Positions 26,254-35,537 are shown, counted from the stretch's first letter. The stretch: 64,000 bases of DNA from Clostridium weizhouense (GCF_019431045.1 NZ_JAHXPT010000009.1:1-64000), one strand, 5' to 3'. Notes: generated by a model from the sequence alone, not told the origin. Made by a program: numbers and translations.

Positions 26254-27210
26254 TTATATACGCCTCCAACCTTGATTGATAATATTAATATTCATATTCA
26301 TTCTTTCAACATTTCCTTCAAAAATATAAGCATTGGATTCATTCAGTGTTTCAATTATTCCTGAATAAACAGAAAAATCACCATTATTATCAGCACAGTT
26401 TTCAGCTACAAATGGAGTATTTAGCATAAAATCATTTTCATATGTTTTATATAAATCCCAAATTTTTTTTTCAAATGCATCATCACAATAGGTTACAGGA
26501 AGTTTAATATCTTCTTTTGCTTCTTTTCGTGTAATCATATAGTTATGAGAAGGCAATCTTTCAGTAAGAATATTTACAATTTCATTTATTTTATATTCAT
26601 CTTTATAATCCATATGTATTAATAAAAGTTTTTTTGCTATAGAACGTATAAGTGCATGAGTTCTATACACGCTTCCAGCAGCAAGAGGATGAACATATTG
26701 AGTTAATTTCATAAACATATTCATTAAGGATTCATCTGTTTTAATACCAACTATATCTTTTGCTAAAGATATAAATGAGTAGACATCTTCAACATTAATA
26801 GGGAGTTGATTCTGTAAATCATTATCCTTAGTATTAAAAGGCGTGATTATATTAGGATCAACTGGACTTAATTCAGACATTTTTCCCATAACTATTTCTG
26901 AAGCACCAAGACATATAAGTGTTCCTGAACTGTATGCTTTATAAGGGACAATAACTGAAAAGTTATCAGTAAACTCATAAATAAGTTCTACTAACCTTAA
27001 AGCTGTTAGAACATCACCACCTTTTGTATATAAAATTAAATCAATTTTATCATTTTTATCAATATTTTTTAATTGATTATAAAATATTGGAATAATATCA
27101 GGTGCAATTCTTATACTTACATTTTTTCTATCACCACAAATGTAGCAAATTACTTTTGAGTTTCTTATCTCTGAAATCTCTTTTATAAGAGATTTTCTAT
27201 TATTATCCAT
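26254..27210 (-). CDS. SDH/ClpP-class serine proteinase (serine dehydrogenase proteinase family)
   Basis: The 318-residue product has the ClpP/SppA-like crotonase fold of the SDH family. Features are LILYTKGGDVLTALRLVELI (oxyanion strand), the nucleophile in YKAYSSGTLICLGASEIVMG, and SELSPVDPNI with the conserved DP. N-terminal Cys residues (VICYICGDRK) might bind metal. There is no signal peptide; these proteins act in the cytosol or at the membrane face. Substrates are unknown. It is followed by a coupled 54-residue gene. Confidence 0.85.
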   Translation of the reverse strand: MDNNRKSLIKEISEIRNSKVICYICGDRKNVSIRIAPDIIPIFYNQLKNIDKNDKIDLILYTKGGDVLTALRLVELIYEFTDNFSVIVPYKAYSSGTLICLGASEIVMGKMSELSPVDPNIITPFNTKDNDLQNQLPINVEDVYSFISLAKDIVGIKTDESLMNMFMKLTQYVHPLAAGSVYRTHALIRSIAKKLLLIHMDYKDEYKINEIVNILTERLPSHNYMITRKEAKEDIKLPVTYCDDAFEKKIWDLYKTYENDFMLNTPFVAENCADNNGDFSVYSGIIETLNESNAYIFEGNVERMNMNINIINQGWRRI

Positions 27211-27439
27211 ACGTTCACCACTTTCTTTTTATGTTCTCTTTTGAAATACTTAATTAGTTTATACAAAAAAAAATAAATTATATATGTTCTAATGTGATTT
27301 ATTTATAAAGTACTTAGTTTTAATTTAAGTATAAATTTTTAACATAATATAACATAAAATTTTAAAGTATATATTTTTCTTCTTAGAACAAAATAATTGA
27401 GTAATTTAAAATTGATTTTTTTTTAGAGGAGGAATTACA

Positions 27440-28111
27440 ATGAAAGTAAATACAAATTTAAACAATTCAGTATCAAAAATGCACTTATCACCAATAAGTT
27501 CAAATATTTCCTTTGGAGGAACAACTGTATCTTATGGTATTAGAGGAGAAGGTGGAAGTTCAATTAATGCCTTTAATAATCAAACTTTAGCTTCTGGTAA
27601 TTGGGGAAATAATTGTGGTAATTGGGGAAATGGTCAATTAACAAATCAATGGCAACAATCACAAGAAATGTATCCTACTATTTCTGCTTCAAACTATAAT
27701 CAATCTAATAGTGGAATGTATCATCATGGTAATCAATATGGAAATCAATTTTCTAATCAAAATTGTCAGTTAAACTATGTAAGAAGATTTACTCAAGGTC
27801 AATCATTACAACCTACTGTAGATATATCAGAAACATCAAATGATATAGTAATATCAGCATATGTATCAAATGGAATTATGGATGATATTTCATTAAATGT
27901 TTCAGAAGATTCTGTTACTATTTCAGGTTCAGTATGGAATGGAAATGATGGAATTGCTTTAAGAAGAATAATTCCACTTTCAACAACTGTAAGAGCTGAA
28001 GCTTGCGATGCTTCATTACAAAGTGGTATGCTTGAAATAAGATTACCAAAAACAGAAAAAATGAATAGAACTAGACCTACATTATCAAATGATTCGTCTA
28101 ATATTAAATAA
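27440..28111 (+). CDS. Hsp20/alpha-crystallin family protein with Asn/Gln/Gly-rich N-terminus
   Basis: ATG 27440 follows AGAGGAGGAATTACA. Residues 1-120 are low-complexity, rich in N, Q, G, S and H (SGNWGNNCGNWGNGQLTNQW; YHHGNQYGNQFSNQN). Residues about 125-215 are an alpha-crystallin domain: QPTVDISETSNDIVISAYVS, DDISLNVSEDSVTISGS and GMLEIRLPKTEKMNR. The long prion-like N-terminus is unusual; typical Hsp20 proteins have a short one. It might be a spore-coat or aggregate-associated chaperone. It has its own upstream region and a terminator at 28145. Confidence 0.8.
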   Translation: MKVNTNLNNSVSKMHLSPISSNISFGGTTVSYGIRGEGGSSINAFNNQTLASGNWGNNCGNWGNGQLTNQWQQSQEMYPTISASNYNQSNSGMYHHGNQYGNQFSNQNCQLNYVRRFTQGQSLQPTVDISETSNDIVISAYVSNGIMDDISLNVSEDSVTISGSVWNGNDGIALRRIIPLSTTVRAEACDASLQSGMLEIRLPKTEKMNRTRPTLSNDSSNIK

Positions 28112-28144
28112 TTAATAAAGTAAAAATATTATATAGTAAATATA

Positions 28145-28185
28145 AAAATAGTAGTGCTCTAATTAAATTTAGGTACTACTATTTT
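28145..28185 (+). terminator. Terminator after the Hsp20 gene
   Basis: AAAATAGTAGT (28145) pairs with ACTACTATTTT (28175). The T tract is short. Confidence 0.65.
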
Positions 28186-28222
28186 CATGTTTATAAATAT
28201 ATTATTCAAAATAAAGAAAATA

Positions 28223-28272
28223 TTGACATATATATATCACAGTGATATATTATATATATCATAGTGATATAT
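28223..28272 (+). promoter_or_regulatory. Promoter with two palindromic operators before the padR gene
   Basis: TTGACA at 28223 and a TATA-rich -10 near 28246 frame a 19-bp palindrome ATATATCACAGTGATATAT (28232-28250). A second copy ATATATCATAGTGATATAT lies at 28254-28272, 22 bp further on. The sites overlap the -10 and the likely start of transcription, so the PadR protein probably represses its own operon. Confidence 0.75.
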
Positions 28273-28292
28273 ATAATAGAGGTGAAGTTAAA

Positions 28293-28850
28293 TTGGCAAA
28301 GGTAAATAAAACTAGATATGCTCTTTTAGGAGTACTAAGTCTAATGTCAGGTTCAGGTTATGATATAAAAAAGTTTTGTGATTATTCTATAGGTCATTTT
28401 TGGAATGAAAATTATGGACATATATATCCTGTACTTAAAAAAATGGAAGAAGAATTTTTAATAACAAAAAAGGTTGAACAAACAGAAGGAAGACCATCAA
28501 AAAATATATATTCTATTACTGAAAAAGGTAGAGAAGAATTAGAAAAATGGATCACTCTTCCGGTAGAGCAAGAACCTATTAGATCAGAACTTTTGTTAAA
28601 AATATTTTTATCAAAAGATATACCAGTAAAAAATGTTATTGAAAAGATTCAAAAGTTAAAGGAAGATTCAGAAGAAAATCTTAAAAAATATTCAGAAGTT
28701 GAGAATTTGATTAAGGGTAAAAATGATATAGATAAAAAGAATTTAATATTATGGCTTAGTACCATTAATTTTGGAAAGCATGATGAGGAAGCAAAAATAA
28801 AATGGTGTGAAGAAACATTAAATGCTTTAGAAGAAATAAAAGATTTATAA
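28293..28850 (+). CDS. PadR-family transcriptional regulator
   Basis: TTG 28293 follows GAGGTGAAG at normal spacing; the frame upstream overlaps the operator and is not coding. The 185-residue product has the PadR winged helix (TRYALLGVLSLMSGSGYDIK ... HIYPVLKKMEEE, GRPSKNIYSITEKGREELEK). A Vir_act_alpha_C-type helical dimerisation domain follows. It likely represses the following flavoprotein and membrane protein genes through the two palindromes at 28232-28272. A family B repeat lies between it and the flavoprotein. Confidence 0.9.
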   Translation: MAKVNKTRYALLGVLSLMSGSGYDIKKFCDYSIGHFWNENYGHIYPVLKKMEEEFLITKKVEQTEGRPSKNIYSITEKGREELEKWITLPVEQEPIRSELLLKIFLSKDIPVKNVIEKIQKLKEDSEENLKKYSEVENLIKGKNDIDKKNLILWLSTINFGKHDEEAKIKWCEETLNALEEIKDL

Positions 28851-28860
28851 AGTATTACAC

Positions 28861-28913
28861 TATGTTTTAAGTGAATGTTTATACTACAATATTAACACTA
28901 TTTTAAAACATAG
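28861..28913. repeat. Repeat family B copy
   Basis: TATGTTTTAAGTGAATGTTT at the left and TATTTTAAAACATAGC at the right form terminal inverted repeats, with TACTACAATATTAACAC inside. It separates padR from the flavoprotein gene. Confidence 0.65.
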
Positions 28914-28939
28914 CTAATAATAAAAGGGAGAGATTTGAA

Positions 28940-29644
28940 ATGAAGGTTTTAGCTATAAATGGAAGTCCGAGAGGGGAAAAAGGGAATACACAGGTTCTTT
29001 TAAAGTCTTTTCTTAATGGATGTGAAGAAGCCGGTGCAGAAACAGAAATAGTATATCTTAAAGATAAAAATATAAAACATTGTAGTGGATGTTTTACTTG
29101 TTGGACAAAAACTCCAGGAAGGTGTATTCATAAAGATGATATGGAGGAATTACTTAACAAAATATCTGAAGCAGATATAATAGTTTATGCTACTCCTTTA
29201 TATTATTATACTGTTACTGGGCTTATGAAGGATTTTATGGATAGAATGCTTCCGTTAAATAATAAAGAAATTGTCAAAGTTGATGAAGGGTACTCTCATC
29301 CAAGGAGATTTAAAAGAAAAACTTCTCTTAAGACTGTACTAATTTCAAATTCAGGATTTCCTGGTGCTTATAATTTTTCAGGATTATTAGAAACTTTTAA
29401 AGTGCTAACAAAAGGGAATCTGGCAGGCACTATTTTATGTTCACAAGGTGGAGTTCTTAATAGTGTTAATACTAATGATATATTAAGAAAAATGTATAGT
29501 CCATTTTTTGAAGCATTAAAAAGTGCTGGAAAAGAAGTAATAAATGATGGGTATATAAAATCTGAAACTCAAGAAATACTTGATAAAAATATTATTGATC
29601 CAGATGTTTATGTAAAAGCTGCAAATGAACATGCAAAATATTAG
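28940..29644 (+). CDS. Flavodoxin-fold NAD(P)H-dependent oxidoreductase (iron-sulfur flavoprotein type)
   Basis: ATG 28940 follows AAAGGGAGAGATTTGAA. The 234-residue protein starts with the FMN loop AINGSPRGEKGNTQVLL. It has C-x2-C-x2-C spacing in HCSGCFTCWTKTPGRC and the flavin loop ATPLYYYTVTGLMKDFMDRM. Members reduce quinones, nitro or azo compounds, or act as iron-sulfur flavoproteins. Control by PadR suggests induction by an aromatic or toxic compound. The membrane protein gene starts 12 bp later. Confidence 0.85.
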   Translation: MKVLAINGSPRGEKGNTQVLLKSFLNGCEEAGAETEIVYLKDKNIKHCSGCFTCWTKTPGRCIHKDDMEELLNKISEADIIVYATPLYYYTVTGLMKDFMDRMLPLNNKEIVKVDEGYSHPRRFKRKTSLKTVLISNSGFPGAYNFSGLLETFKVLTKGNLAGTILCSQGGVLNSVNTNDILRKMYSPFFEALKSAGKEVINDGYIKSETQEILDKNIIDPDVYVKAANEHAKY

Positions 29645-29656
29645 GGGGAAAAAGTA

Positions 29657-30289
29657 ATGGAAAAATCAATTGGTAATTTAAATAAAAATAATTCAGTATT
29701 AAAAAATATATTAAATAAAGAGTTTGTTGTAAGTGCAATTATTCCTATTATAATATTTTCAATTTTTGATAAATTACAGATGACTTTTACTGGAATAATA
29801 TTATCTGGAGTTTGGAGTATAGGAGTAGTTGTAATAAATTTTATTAAAGAACATAGAATTAATGCACTTGCATCGATGAGTGCTATCTTCTCTGGAATTG
29901 GACTTGTAGGTACAATTGTTTCTAAAAATCCAAATTTTTATTTAATATCTCCAATAATACAAGATATCTTATATGCTTTAATTTTTTTCGGATCATTATT
30001 ATTTAAAAGATCATTAATTCAAGTAATAGTAGAGCAAAGTTATTTAAAAAATGTTTCTGAAGAATTTAAGAAGCAACCAGAGTATAAATCAGTTTGGAGA
30101 ATACTTACTGTAGCATGGGGATTTTTAAATATAAGTCAAGCTGTTTTAAGAACTATATTGTTATACTCTGTATCTATGAGTTCATATTATGCAATAAGTA
30201 CTTTATATAGCAATATTTCTTCTCCATTACTTATAGCATTTTCAATTTTGTTACCTAAATGGTATTGGAAAAATAAACATGTATATTAA
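29657..30289 (+). CDS. VC0807-like integral membrane protein
   Basis: ATG 29657 follows TTAGGGGGAAAAAGT, 12 bp after the flavoprotein. The 210-residue product has about six membrane segments (VVSAIIPIIIFSIFDKLQ, IILSGVWSIGVVVINFI, LASMSAIFSGIGLVGTIV and others) and the SVWRILTVAWGF motif of VC0807-type proteins. The function of the family is unknown. It probably belongs to the PadR regulon. Confidence 0.7.
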   Translation: MEKSIGNLNKNNSVLKNILNKEFVVSAIIPIIIFSIFDKLQMTFTGIILSGVWSIGVVVINFIKEHRINALASMSAIFSGIGLVGTIVSKNPNFYLISPIIQDILYALIFFGSLLFKRSLIQVIVEQSYLKNVSEEFKKQPEYKSVWRILTVAWGFLNISQAVLRTILLYSVSMSSYYAISTLYSNISSPLLIAFSILLPKWYWKNKHVY

Positions 30290-30477
30290 AAGGATATGAT
30301 GTTATATTTTATAAATATAATAAAAGTTCTAACTACTATGAAATCGTGATTATGACTTTTATTATTTTTAAAACATAGACAAATCTTATAATTAATGATT
30401 TTTTAATAAATAAGTATATTTATTATCTAAATATTTTAATATATAATAATATACAAATATTAAGTGAGGTGATAGGG

Positions 30478-30840
30478 ATGAAAAAAAAGGTAATATTAAG
30501 TGTTTTATTTATGTTAATTATTACAATTATTTTATTTATACTTAAAACCTCTGTAGGATTGCATAAGGATGTTAAAAATGTTAGGATTCCTACTAAAGAA
30601 AGTAGACATTTGGGTGAAATGAGTACTTATAAATGGATTACAGTTAAAAAATTATCTAAAAAGTATGACATAAGTGAAGAAGAAATTTTTAAGACTTTTG
30701 AAATTGTTCCAGAACCAGGAGATGAAAATATACCTATTAAAAATTTATCTCAAAAATATAATATATCACTTGAAACAATGAAAAATAATTTATCTAAGAT
30801 TATAGGACCATATGAAAATAAAAAAGGGAAAAAAGTATGA
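30478..30840 (+). CDS. Membrane-anchored protein with two helical repeats, partner of DedA
   Basis: ATG 30478 is preferred over GTG 30469 because GTGAGGTGATAGGG then serves as the binding site. The 120-residue product has one N-terminal anchor (VILSVLFMLIITIILFILKT). Two similar segments follow: ITVKKLSKKYDISEEEIFKT and IPIKNLSQKYNISLETMKNN. They look like LysM- or sigma-region-like helical repeats. Its stop overlaps the start of the DedA gene (ATGA), so they are coupled. I do not recognise the family. Confidence 0.65.
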   Translation: MKKKVILSVLFMLIITIILFILKTSVGLHKDVKNVRIPTKESRHLGEMSTYKWITVKKLSKKYDISEEEIFKTFEIVPEPGDENIPIKNLSQKYNISLETMKNNLSKIIGPYENKKGKKV

Positions 30841-31430
30841 ATCAAGTTATAATAGAATATTTAAGGATATATAATGTTTGGCTTTTGGGTGTTTTACTTT
30901 TGATTCAGTGTATAGGAATCCCAACAGGAGGAACTTTGTTAGTAATTGCTTCTGGAGCTTTTGCTTATGCTGGTGAGTTTAATATATTTATTCTTTTTAT
31001 AGAAGTTTGGATTTTTTTATGTATTGGTGATGTAATAGCTTATATGTTATGGAATTTGATAGGACATAAGATATTAAATAAGTATCCTAAGCTTAGAATT
31101 TATGTTAAACCTAAAATATTAAAAGGACATAAATATTTAGAAAAGCATGGTAAGGGAGCAGTTTTTTATACTAGATTTTTAATATCACCAATGGGGCCGT
31201 TTATAAATGCAGCAGCAGGCATTACAGAATATAAATTATCTCACTTTGCTGTTTTTGCAGCTTTAGGAGAACTATTTTGGGCTTGCATGTATTTGGGATT
31301 AGGATATTGGTTTGGAGATTCATGGGAAAATATAATTCCAATAATAACTCAAATAAGTAGAATTTTTGTTTATATAATTATATTAATAATTATTTTATAC
31401 TTTTTTATAAAAATACTTAAAGAAAAATAA
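30837..31430 (+). CDS. DedA-family membrane protein
   Basis: ATG 30837 overlaps the preceding stop. The 197-residue protein has the DedA/SNARE-associated layout: re-entrant GIPTGGTLLVIASGAFAYAG, then YTRFLISPMGPFINAAAGI with the family's F-x-R-x2-x-P-x3-N-x-AG pattern, and C-terminal membrane helices. DedA proteins translocate lipid carriers such as undecaprenyl phosphate or phosphatidylethanolamine and support envelope integrity. The exact substrate here is not known. A terminator lies at 31453. Confidence 0.9.
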   Translation: MNQVIIEYLRIYNVWLLGVLLLIQCIGIPTGGTLLVIASGAFAYAGEFNIFILFIEVWIFLCIGDVIAYMLWNLIGHKILNKYPKLRIYVKPKILKGHKYLEKHGKGAVFYTRFLISPMGPFINAAAGITEYKLSHFAVFAALGELFWACMYLGLGYWFGDSWENIIPIITQISRIFVYIIILIIILYFFIKILKEK

Positions 31431-31452
31431 AAATAAGTCAAGTTTTATAAAT

Positions 31453-31499
31453 AAAAAAATTAGTAGCTTCCAAATTGCGTGTGGGGCTACTATTTTTTT
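31453..31499 (+). terminator. Terminator after dedA
   Basis: AAAAATTAGTAGC pairs with GGCTACTATTTTTTT across a roughly 17-base loop, followed by T7. A close relative, including downstream sequence ATTTTAT-TATAAGTAACAC, lies at 56633-56700. Confidence 0.8.
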
Positions 31500-31697
31500 G
31501 ATATTTTATCTATAAGTAACACTACGAATTTTAATAGTGTTAATAAAATAAATAATAATATTAAAAAATTCTAAGGAGATATTATGTTATAATTTCTAGT
31601 GGAAATAATATCTTTATAAGATTTTATTAATGAATAAACTTTATTGGAACTTATATAAACTAAAGAATAGAATACGGAAGGGGATATAAATTTAAGT

Positions 31698-33167
31698 ATG
31701 ACTAAAACTGAAAAAAATAATATAAGCCGAAATAACTGGATAATTCTTGCGATAGTAGTTATGTCACCATTTATGGCATGTCTTGATAGTAGCATAATAA
31801 ATGTAGCATTACCTGTTATGGCAAAGGATCTTTCAACAACTATGGCTGGTATACAACAAATAGTTACAACATATCTTATAGTAATTTCTGCAACTATACT
31901 TATATTTGGAAGATTAGGAGATATAAAAGGAAAAACAAGTGTATTTAAATACGGATTTATAATATTTGTTTTAGGTTCTTTATTGTGTGGAATATCAACT
32001 ACACTTAATTTCTTAACATTTTCAAGAATAGTTCAAGGAATAGGTGCAGCTATGACTATGTCAACAAGTCAAGGAATTATAACACATACATTTCCAAAGA
32101 ATGAAAGAGGAAGAGCACTTGGAATCTCTGGAACTTTCGTAGCACTTGGAACTTTACTTGGACCACCTTTAGGGGGATTAATAATATCAATAGTAAGCTG
32201 GGAGTACATATTTTTAATAAACGTTCCAATAGGAACACTAGCATTTATAGCAGCTATGAAATATTTACCTAAGGATAAAATAAATTTAAATACAAAGCAA
32301 ACTTTAGATTATAAGGGAGCTATACTTTTTCTTATATGTATAGTTTCATTATTTCAAGGACTACTTACAGGGCAAAAGATTGGTTACAATCATATAACAG
32401 TAATTTTATCATTTATAATAGCTCTAGTTAGTTTTATTATATTTATTGTATTGGAATTAAAAATAGAAGATCCACTTGTAGATTTATCAATATTTAAAAA
32501 TAGAGTTTTTTCTATTAATGTATTTTGTGCATTTTTATCATTTGTAGGAATCAGTTGTATAAATATAATACAACCTTTTTACCTTCAAGATGTATTGGAA
32601 TTATCACCAGGTACAACTGGATTTATCATGATGGGTTATCCTATAGTTTTAACTGTTATAGCCCCATTAAGTGGATATTTAGCAGATAAAATAGGAAGTA
32701 AAATACTTACTTTAACAGGTCTTATGATAAGTGCGATAGGTTTATTTACTATGACAATTTTAAATGAACATTCATCATTTTTAATAATAATAATTTCTCT
32801 ATCTATAGTAGCTTTAGGTAATGGGATTTTCCAATCACCTAATAATACTTTAGTTATGTCTTCAGTTGAAAAAAGTAAGCTTGGAATAGCTGGAGGATTA
32901 AATGCTCTTATTAGAAATTTAGGATTTGTTTTTGGAGTTTCATTTTCAACTACTGTATTGTATAACAGAATGAGTTATAAAATAGGGTATAGAGTATTAG
33001 GTTATGTAGAAGGTAGAGGAGATATATTTATATATGGTATGAAATGGGTATATGCTCTTGCTGCAATAGGATGTATTATAGGATTTATTATATCTTTAAT
33101 TGATAAATTAGAGGTAAGAAATATTAAAAAGAACAACGAACCTAAAATTACTGAACAATCTATATAG
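31698..33167 (+). CDS. MFS multidrug exporter, DHA2 (EmrB/QacA) family
   Basis: ATG 31698 follows GGAAGGGGATATAAATTTAAGT. The 489-residue protein has about 14 membrane segments. Motif D1/A-type sequences are LDSSIINVALPVMAKDL and GRLGDIKGKTSVFK. Motif C is GTLLGPPLGG. It would export drugs or toxic compounds by proton antiport. Substrates cannot be read from sequence. It is monocistronic, and phnA follows after 93 bp. Confidence 0.92.
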   Translation: MTKTEKNNISRNNWIILAIVVMSPFMACLDSSIINVALPVMAKDLSTTMAGIQQIVTTYLIVISATILIFGRLGDIKGKTSVFKYGFIIFVLGSLLCGISTTLNFLTFSRIVQGIGAAMTMSTSQGIITHTFPKNERGRALGISGTFVALGTLLGPPLGGLIISIVSWEYIFLINVPIGTLAFIAAMKYLPKDKINLNTKQTLDYKGAILFLICIVSLFQGLLTGQKIGYNHITVILSFIIALVSFIIFIVLELKIEDPLVDLSIFKNRVFSINVFCAFLSFVGISCINIIQPFYLQDVLELSPGTTGFIMMGYPIVLTVIAPLSGYLADKIGSKILTLTGLMISAIGLFTMTILNEHSSFLIIIISLSIVALGNGIFQSPNNTLVMSSVEKSKLGIAGGLNALIRNLGFVFGVSFSTTVLYNRMSYKIGYRVLGYVEGRGDIFIYGMKWVYALAAIGCIIGFIISLIDKLEVRNIKKNNEPKITEQSI

Positions 33168-33260
33168 GAAAGAATATGTGATTATGTATAATAGTTTGTT
33201 AATATAATAAGACTATGATAATATATAAGCCTAACACTAACGAATGGAGGAAATGAATTA

Positions 33261-33602
33261 ATGGTTAATTTACCAAATTGTCCAAAATGTAATTCAGAAT
33301 ATACTTACGAAGACGGAAATCTTTTTATCTGCCCAGAATGTGCTCATGAATGGAATTTAGAATCACAAAATGCAGGTAATGATGATGAACTTGTTGTAAA
33401 AGATTCAAATGGAAACATTTTAAATGATGGTGATTCTGTAACAGTAATCAAAGATCTTAAAGTAAAAGGATGTTCATCACCTATTAAAAAAGGTACAAAA
33501 GTAAAGAATATACGTTTAGTTGATGGAGATCATAATATTGATTGTAAAATTGATGGTTTTGGTGCTATGCAACTAAAATCTGAATTTGTTAAAAAAGCAT
33601 AA
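33261..33602 (+). CDS. phnA: PhnA/YjdM-family zinc-ribbon protein
   Basis: ATG 33261 follows ACGAATGGAGGAAATGAATTA. The 113-residue protein has an N-terminal zinc ribbon ([20 protein letters not shown], then C) and a C-terminal beta-barrel: [40 protein letters not shown] and [14 protein letters not shown]. Length and motifs match the family completely. Despite the name, most PhnA proteins are not tied to phosphonate use and the role is unclear. A hairpin follows. Confidence 0.93.
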   Translation: MVNLPNCPKCNSEYTYEDGNLFICPECAHEWNLESQNAGNDDELVVKDSNGNILNDGDSVTVIKDLKVKGCSSPIKKGTKVKNIRLVDGDHNIDCKIDGFGAMQLKSEFVKKA

Positions 33603-33607
33603 ATTAA

Positions 33608-33647
33608 AAGCTCATGCCTAAAATTATTAAGGTATGAGTTTTTTTAG
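33608..33647 (+). terminator. Terminator after phnA
   Basis: AGCTCATGCCT and AAGGTATGAGTTTTTTT form a stem with G-U pairs, followed by T7. Confidence 0.7.
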
Positions 33648-33654
33648 TATGTCA

Positions 33655-33710
33655 CTTTTAAATGAAAATTTCCATTCTGTATACTCTTCTATAGGAATTT
33701 TGTATTATTT
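33655..33710 (-). pseudogene. Remnant of the 3' end of the MutS-like gene
   Basis: AAATGAAAATTTCCATTCTG and the following 35 bases resemble 37369-37423, the 3' end of the minus-strand MutS-like gene. This small copied fragment lies beside the repeats that precede AAA paralogue 2. Confidence 0.55.
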
Positions 33711-33740
33711 ATTTTGTATATTATTTTATTTCATATGCAT

Positions 33741-33847
33741 AAAGATATAATTTTCTATAAAAATTATATAAAACATTATAAATGTAATAACTTAATTAGA
33801 ACAGATGTATTAAGTAAAATGAAAATAGTTTATAATAATACTAAAAT
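33741..33847. repeat. Repeat family D 3' part plus E block
   Basis: AAAGATATAATTTTCTATAA through TAACTTAATTAGAACAG is the right part of family D. It is followed by GTAAAATGAAAATAGTTTAT plus AATAATACTAAAATG, a block also found at 39260 and 51958. All three lie upstream of AAA/PD-(D/E)XK genes or their remnant. Confidence 0.7.
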
Positions 33848-33941
33848 GCTATGTTTTAAGTGTATTTTAATATTATAGAAAATAAATTTTAATTTCATTT
33901 AGTCGTATACTATAATATTAAGATTGGTTTAAAGTATAGCC
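33848..33941. repeat. Repeat family B element
   Basis: GCTATGTTTTAAGTGTATTT on the left and ATTGGTTTAAAGTATAGC on the right are inverted ends of a 94-bp family B element. It lies directly upstream of AAA paralogue 2. Confidence 0.7.
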
Positions 33942-33974
33942 TATAAAAAATAGTGTGGATGGAGGTTTTATTCT

Positions 33975-35537
33975 ATGAAAAAGAGGTTTAATACCACTGG
34001 GGTTTGTGTACCTAGAAAACACTATATGGTAGATATTACAAATAAACTTAAAGAAATAAGAGAACTTATAGATAATGAATTCTATTTTACTATAAATAAA
34101 CCTAGACAATATGGAAAAACAACAACTTTAAGTGAACTAAAAAAATTATTAAGTGATGAATATTTAATAATAAGTATTAGCTTTGAAGGTATTGGTGATA
34201 GTGTATTTGAAACAGAAGAATATTTTTCAAAGACTTTTATTGAACTATTAAGTGAAAATATAGAATTTATAGATGAAGATGAAAGTAAAAGATTAGATTT
34301 TTTAGGCAATAATACAAAAAGCATAAAGGATTTATCTAAGGTAATAACTAGATTTGTTAGAGATTCAAAAAAAGAAGTTGTTTTATTTATTGATGAAGTT
34401 GATAAAAGTTCTAATAATCAATTATTTTTAAGTTTTATAGGAATGCTTAGAAATAAATATTTAGATAGGGAAATGGAAAGAGATTATACATTTAAATCTG
34501 TTATATTAACAGGACTTCATGATGTGAAATCATTAAAGTTAAAATTGCGTCCAGAAGATGAAGCAAAATATAATTCACCTTGGAATATAGCTGTGGATTT
34601 TAATGTAGATATGAGTTTTTCACCAAAAGAAATTTCTACAATGATAGAGCAGTATAGTAGAGAAAATAATATAGATATGGACAAAAAATCTATAAGTCAA
34701 GAAATTTATTTTTTTACAGAAGGATATCCTTTTTTAGTAAGTAGACTTTGCCAGATTATAGATGAAAAGATTAAAAAGGATATAAAAGAAGCATGGAGTA
34801 AAGAGGATATTAAAAAAGCTGTTAAGATGATTTTAGAAGAAAAAAATACTTTGTTTGATACTCTTATTAAAAATTTAGAGAATAACAAAGAATTATATAG
34901 TTATATAGAAGATATTATTATTAGAGGTATTGAAAAAGGATTTAATAATGATAATCCTCTTATAGAAATTGGAATAACCTATGGTTACTTTAAAAATAGA
35001 GATGGAAAAGTAGCTATGTCTAATAAAATATTTGGTGAAAGAATATATAATTACATGGTTTCAAAACTAGAAAACACTTATAGTAAAATGGATGGATATA
35101 ATTTTAAAGGTGAATTTATAGAACCAAATGGAGAACTTAATATAGAAAAAATTCTTAAAAGATTTCAGCAGTTTATGAAAGAACAATATTCATCTAAAGA
35201 TCAACAATTTATAGAACATCATGGAAGACTATTATTTTTAGCGTTTATAAAACCTATAATCAATGGAACAGGATTTGATTTTAAGGAAGTACAAGTTTCA
35301 GAAGAAAAAAGATTAGATGTAGTAATAACATATAATAATTTTAAATATATAATTGAAATGAAAATATGGAGAGGACAAAAGTATCATGAAGATGGGCTTA
35401 ATCAACTTTGTAACTATTTAGATATTCATGGATTAGACAAAGGATACTTGGTTATATTTAATTTTAATAAAAACAAAGAATTTAAGGAAGATAGATTAAA
35501 TATTCAAAATAAAGATATATTTGAAGTTTATGTTTAA
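33975..35537 (+). CDS. AAA-type ATPase fused to PD-(D/E)XK nuclease domain, paralogue 2
   Basis: ATG 33975 follows GATGGAGGTTTTATTCT. The 520-residue protein has P-loop INKPRQYGKTTTLSELKKLL and Walker B EVVLFIDEVDK, then GYPFLVSRLCQIIDEKIKK. A C-terminal nuclease domain has EEKRLDVVITYNNFKYIIEM followed by KIW (D-x(n)-E-x-K). It is nearly identical to paralogue 3 over residues 1-65, 125-270 and 390-520, but diverges between those blocks, which indicates recombination between copies. The upstream 45 bp are also near-identical to those of paralogue 3. The cellular role is unknown. Confidence 0.85.
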   Translation: MKKRFNTTGVCVPRKHYMVDITNKLKEIRELIDNEFYFTINKPRQYGKTTTLSELKKLLSDEYLIISISFEGIGDSVFETEEYFSKTFIELLSENIEFIDEDESKRLDFLGNNTKSIKDLSKVITRFVRDSKKEVVLFIDEVDKSSNNQLFLSFIGMLRNKYLDREMERDYTFKSVILTGLHDVKSLKLKLRPEDEAKYNSPWNIAVDFNVDMSFSPKEISTMIEQYSRENNIDMDKKSISQEIYFFTEGYPFLVSRLCQIIDEKIKKDIKEAWSKEDIKKAVKMILEEKNTLFDTLIKNLENNKELYSYIEDIIIRGIEKGFNNDNPLIEIGITYGYFKNRDGKVAMSNKIFGERIYNYMVSKLENTYSKMDGYNFKGEFIEPNGELNIEKILKRFQQFMKEQYSSKDQQFIEHHGRLLFLAFIKPIINGTGFDFKEVQVSEEKRLDVVITYNNFKYIIEMKIWRGQKYHEDGLNQLCNYLDIHGLDKGYLVIFNFNKNKEFKEDRLNIQNKDIFEVYV

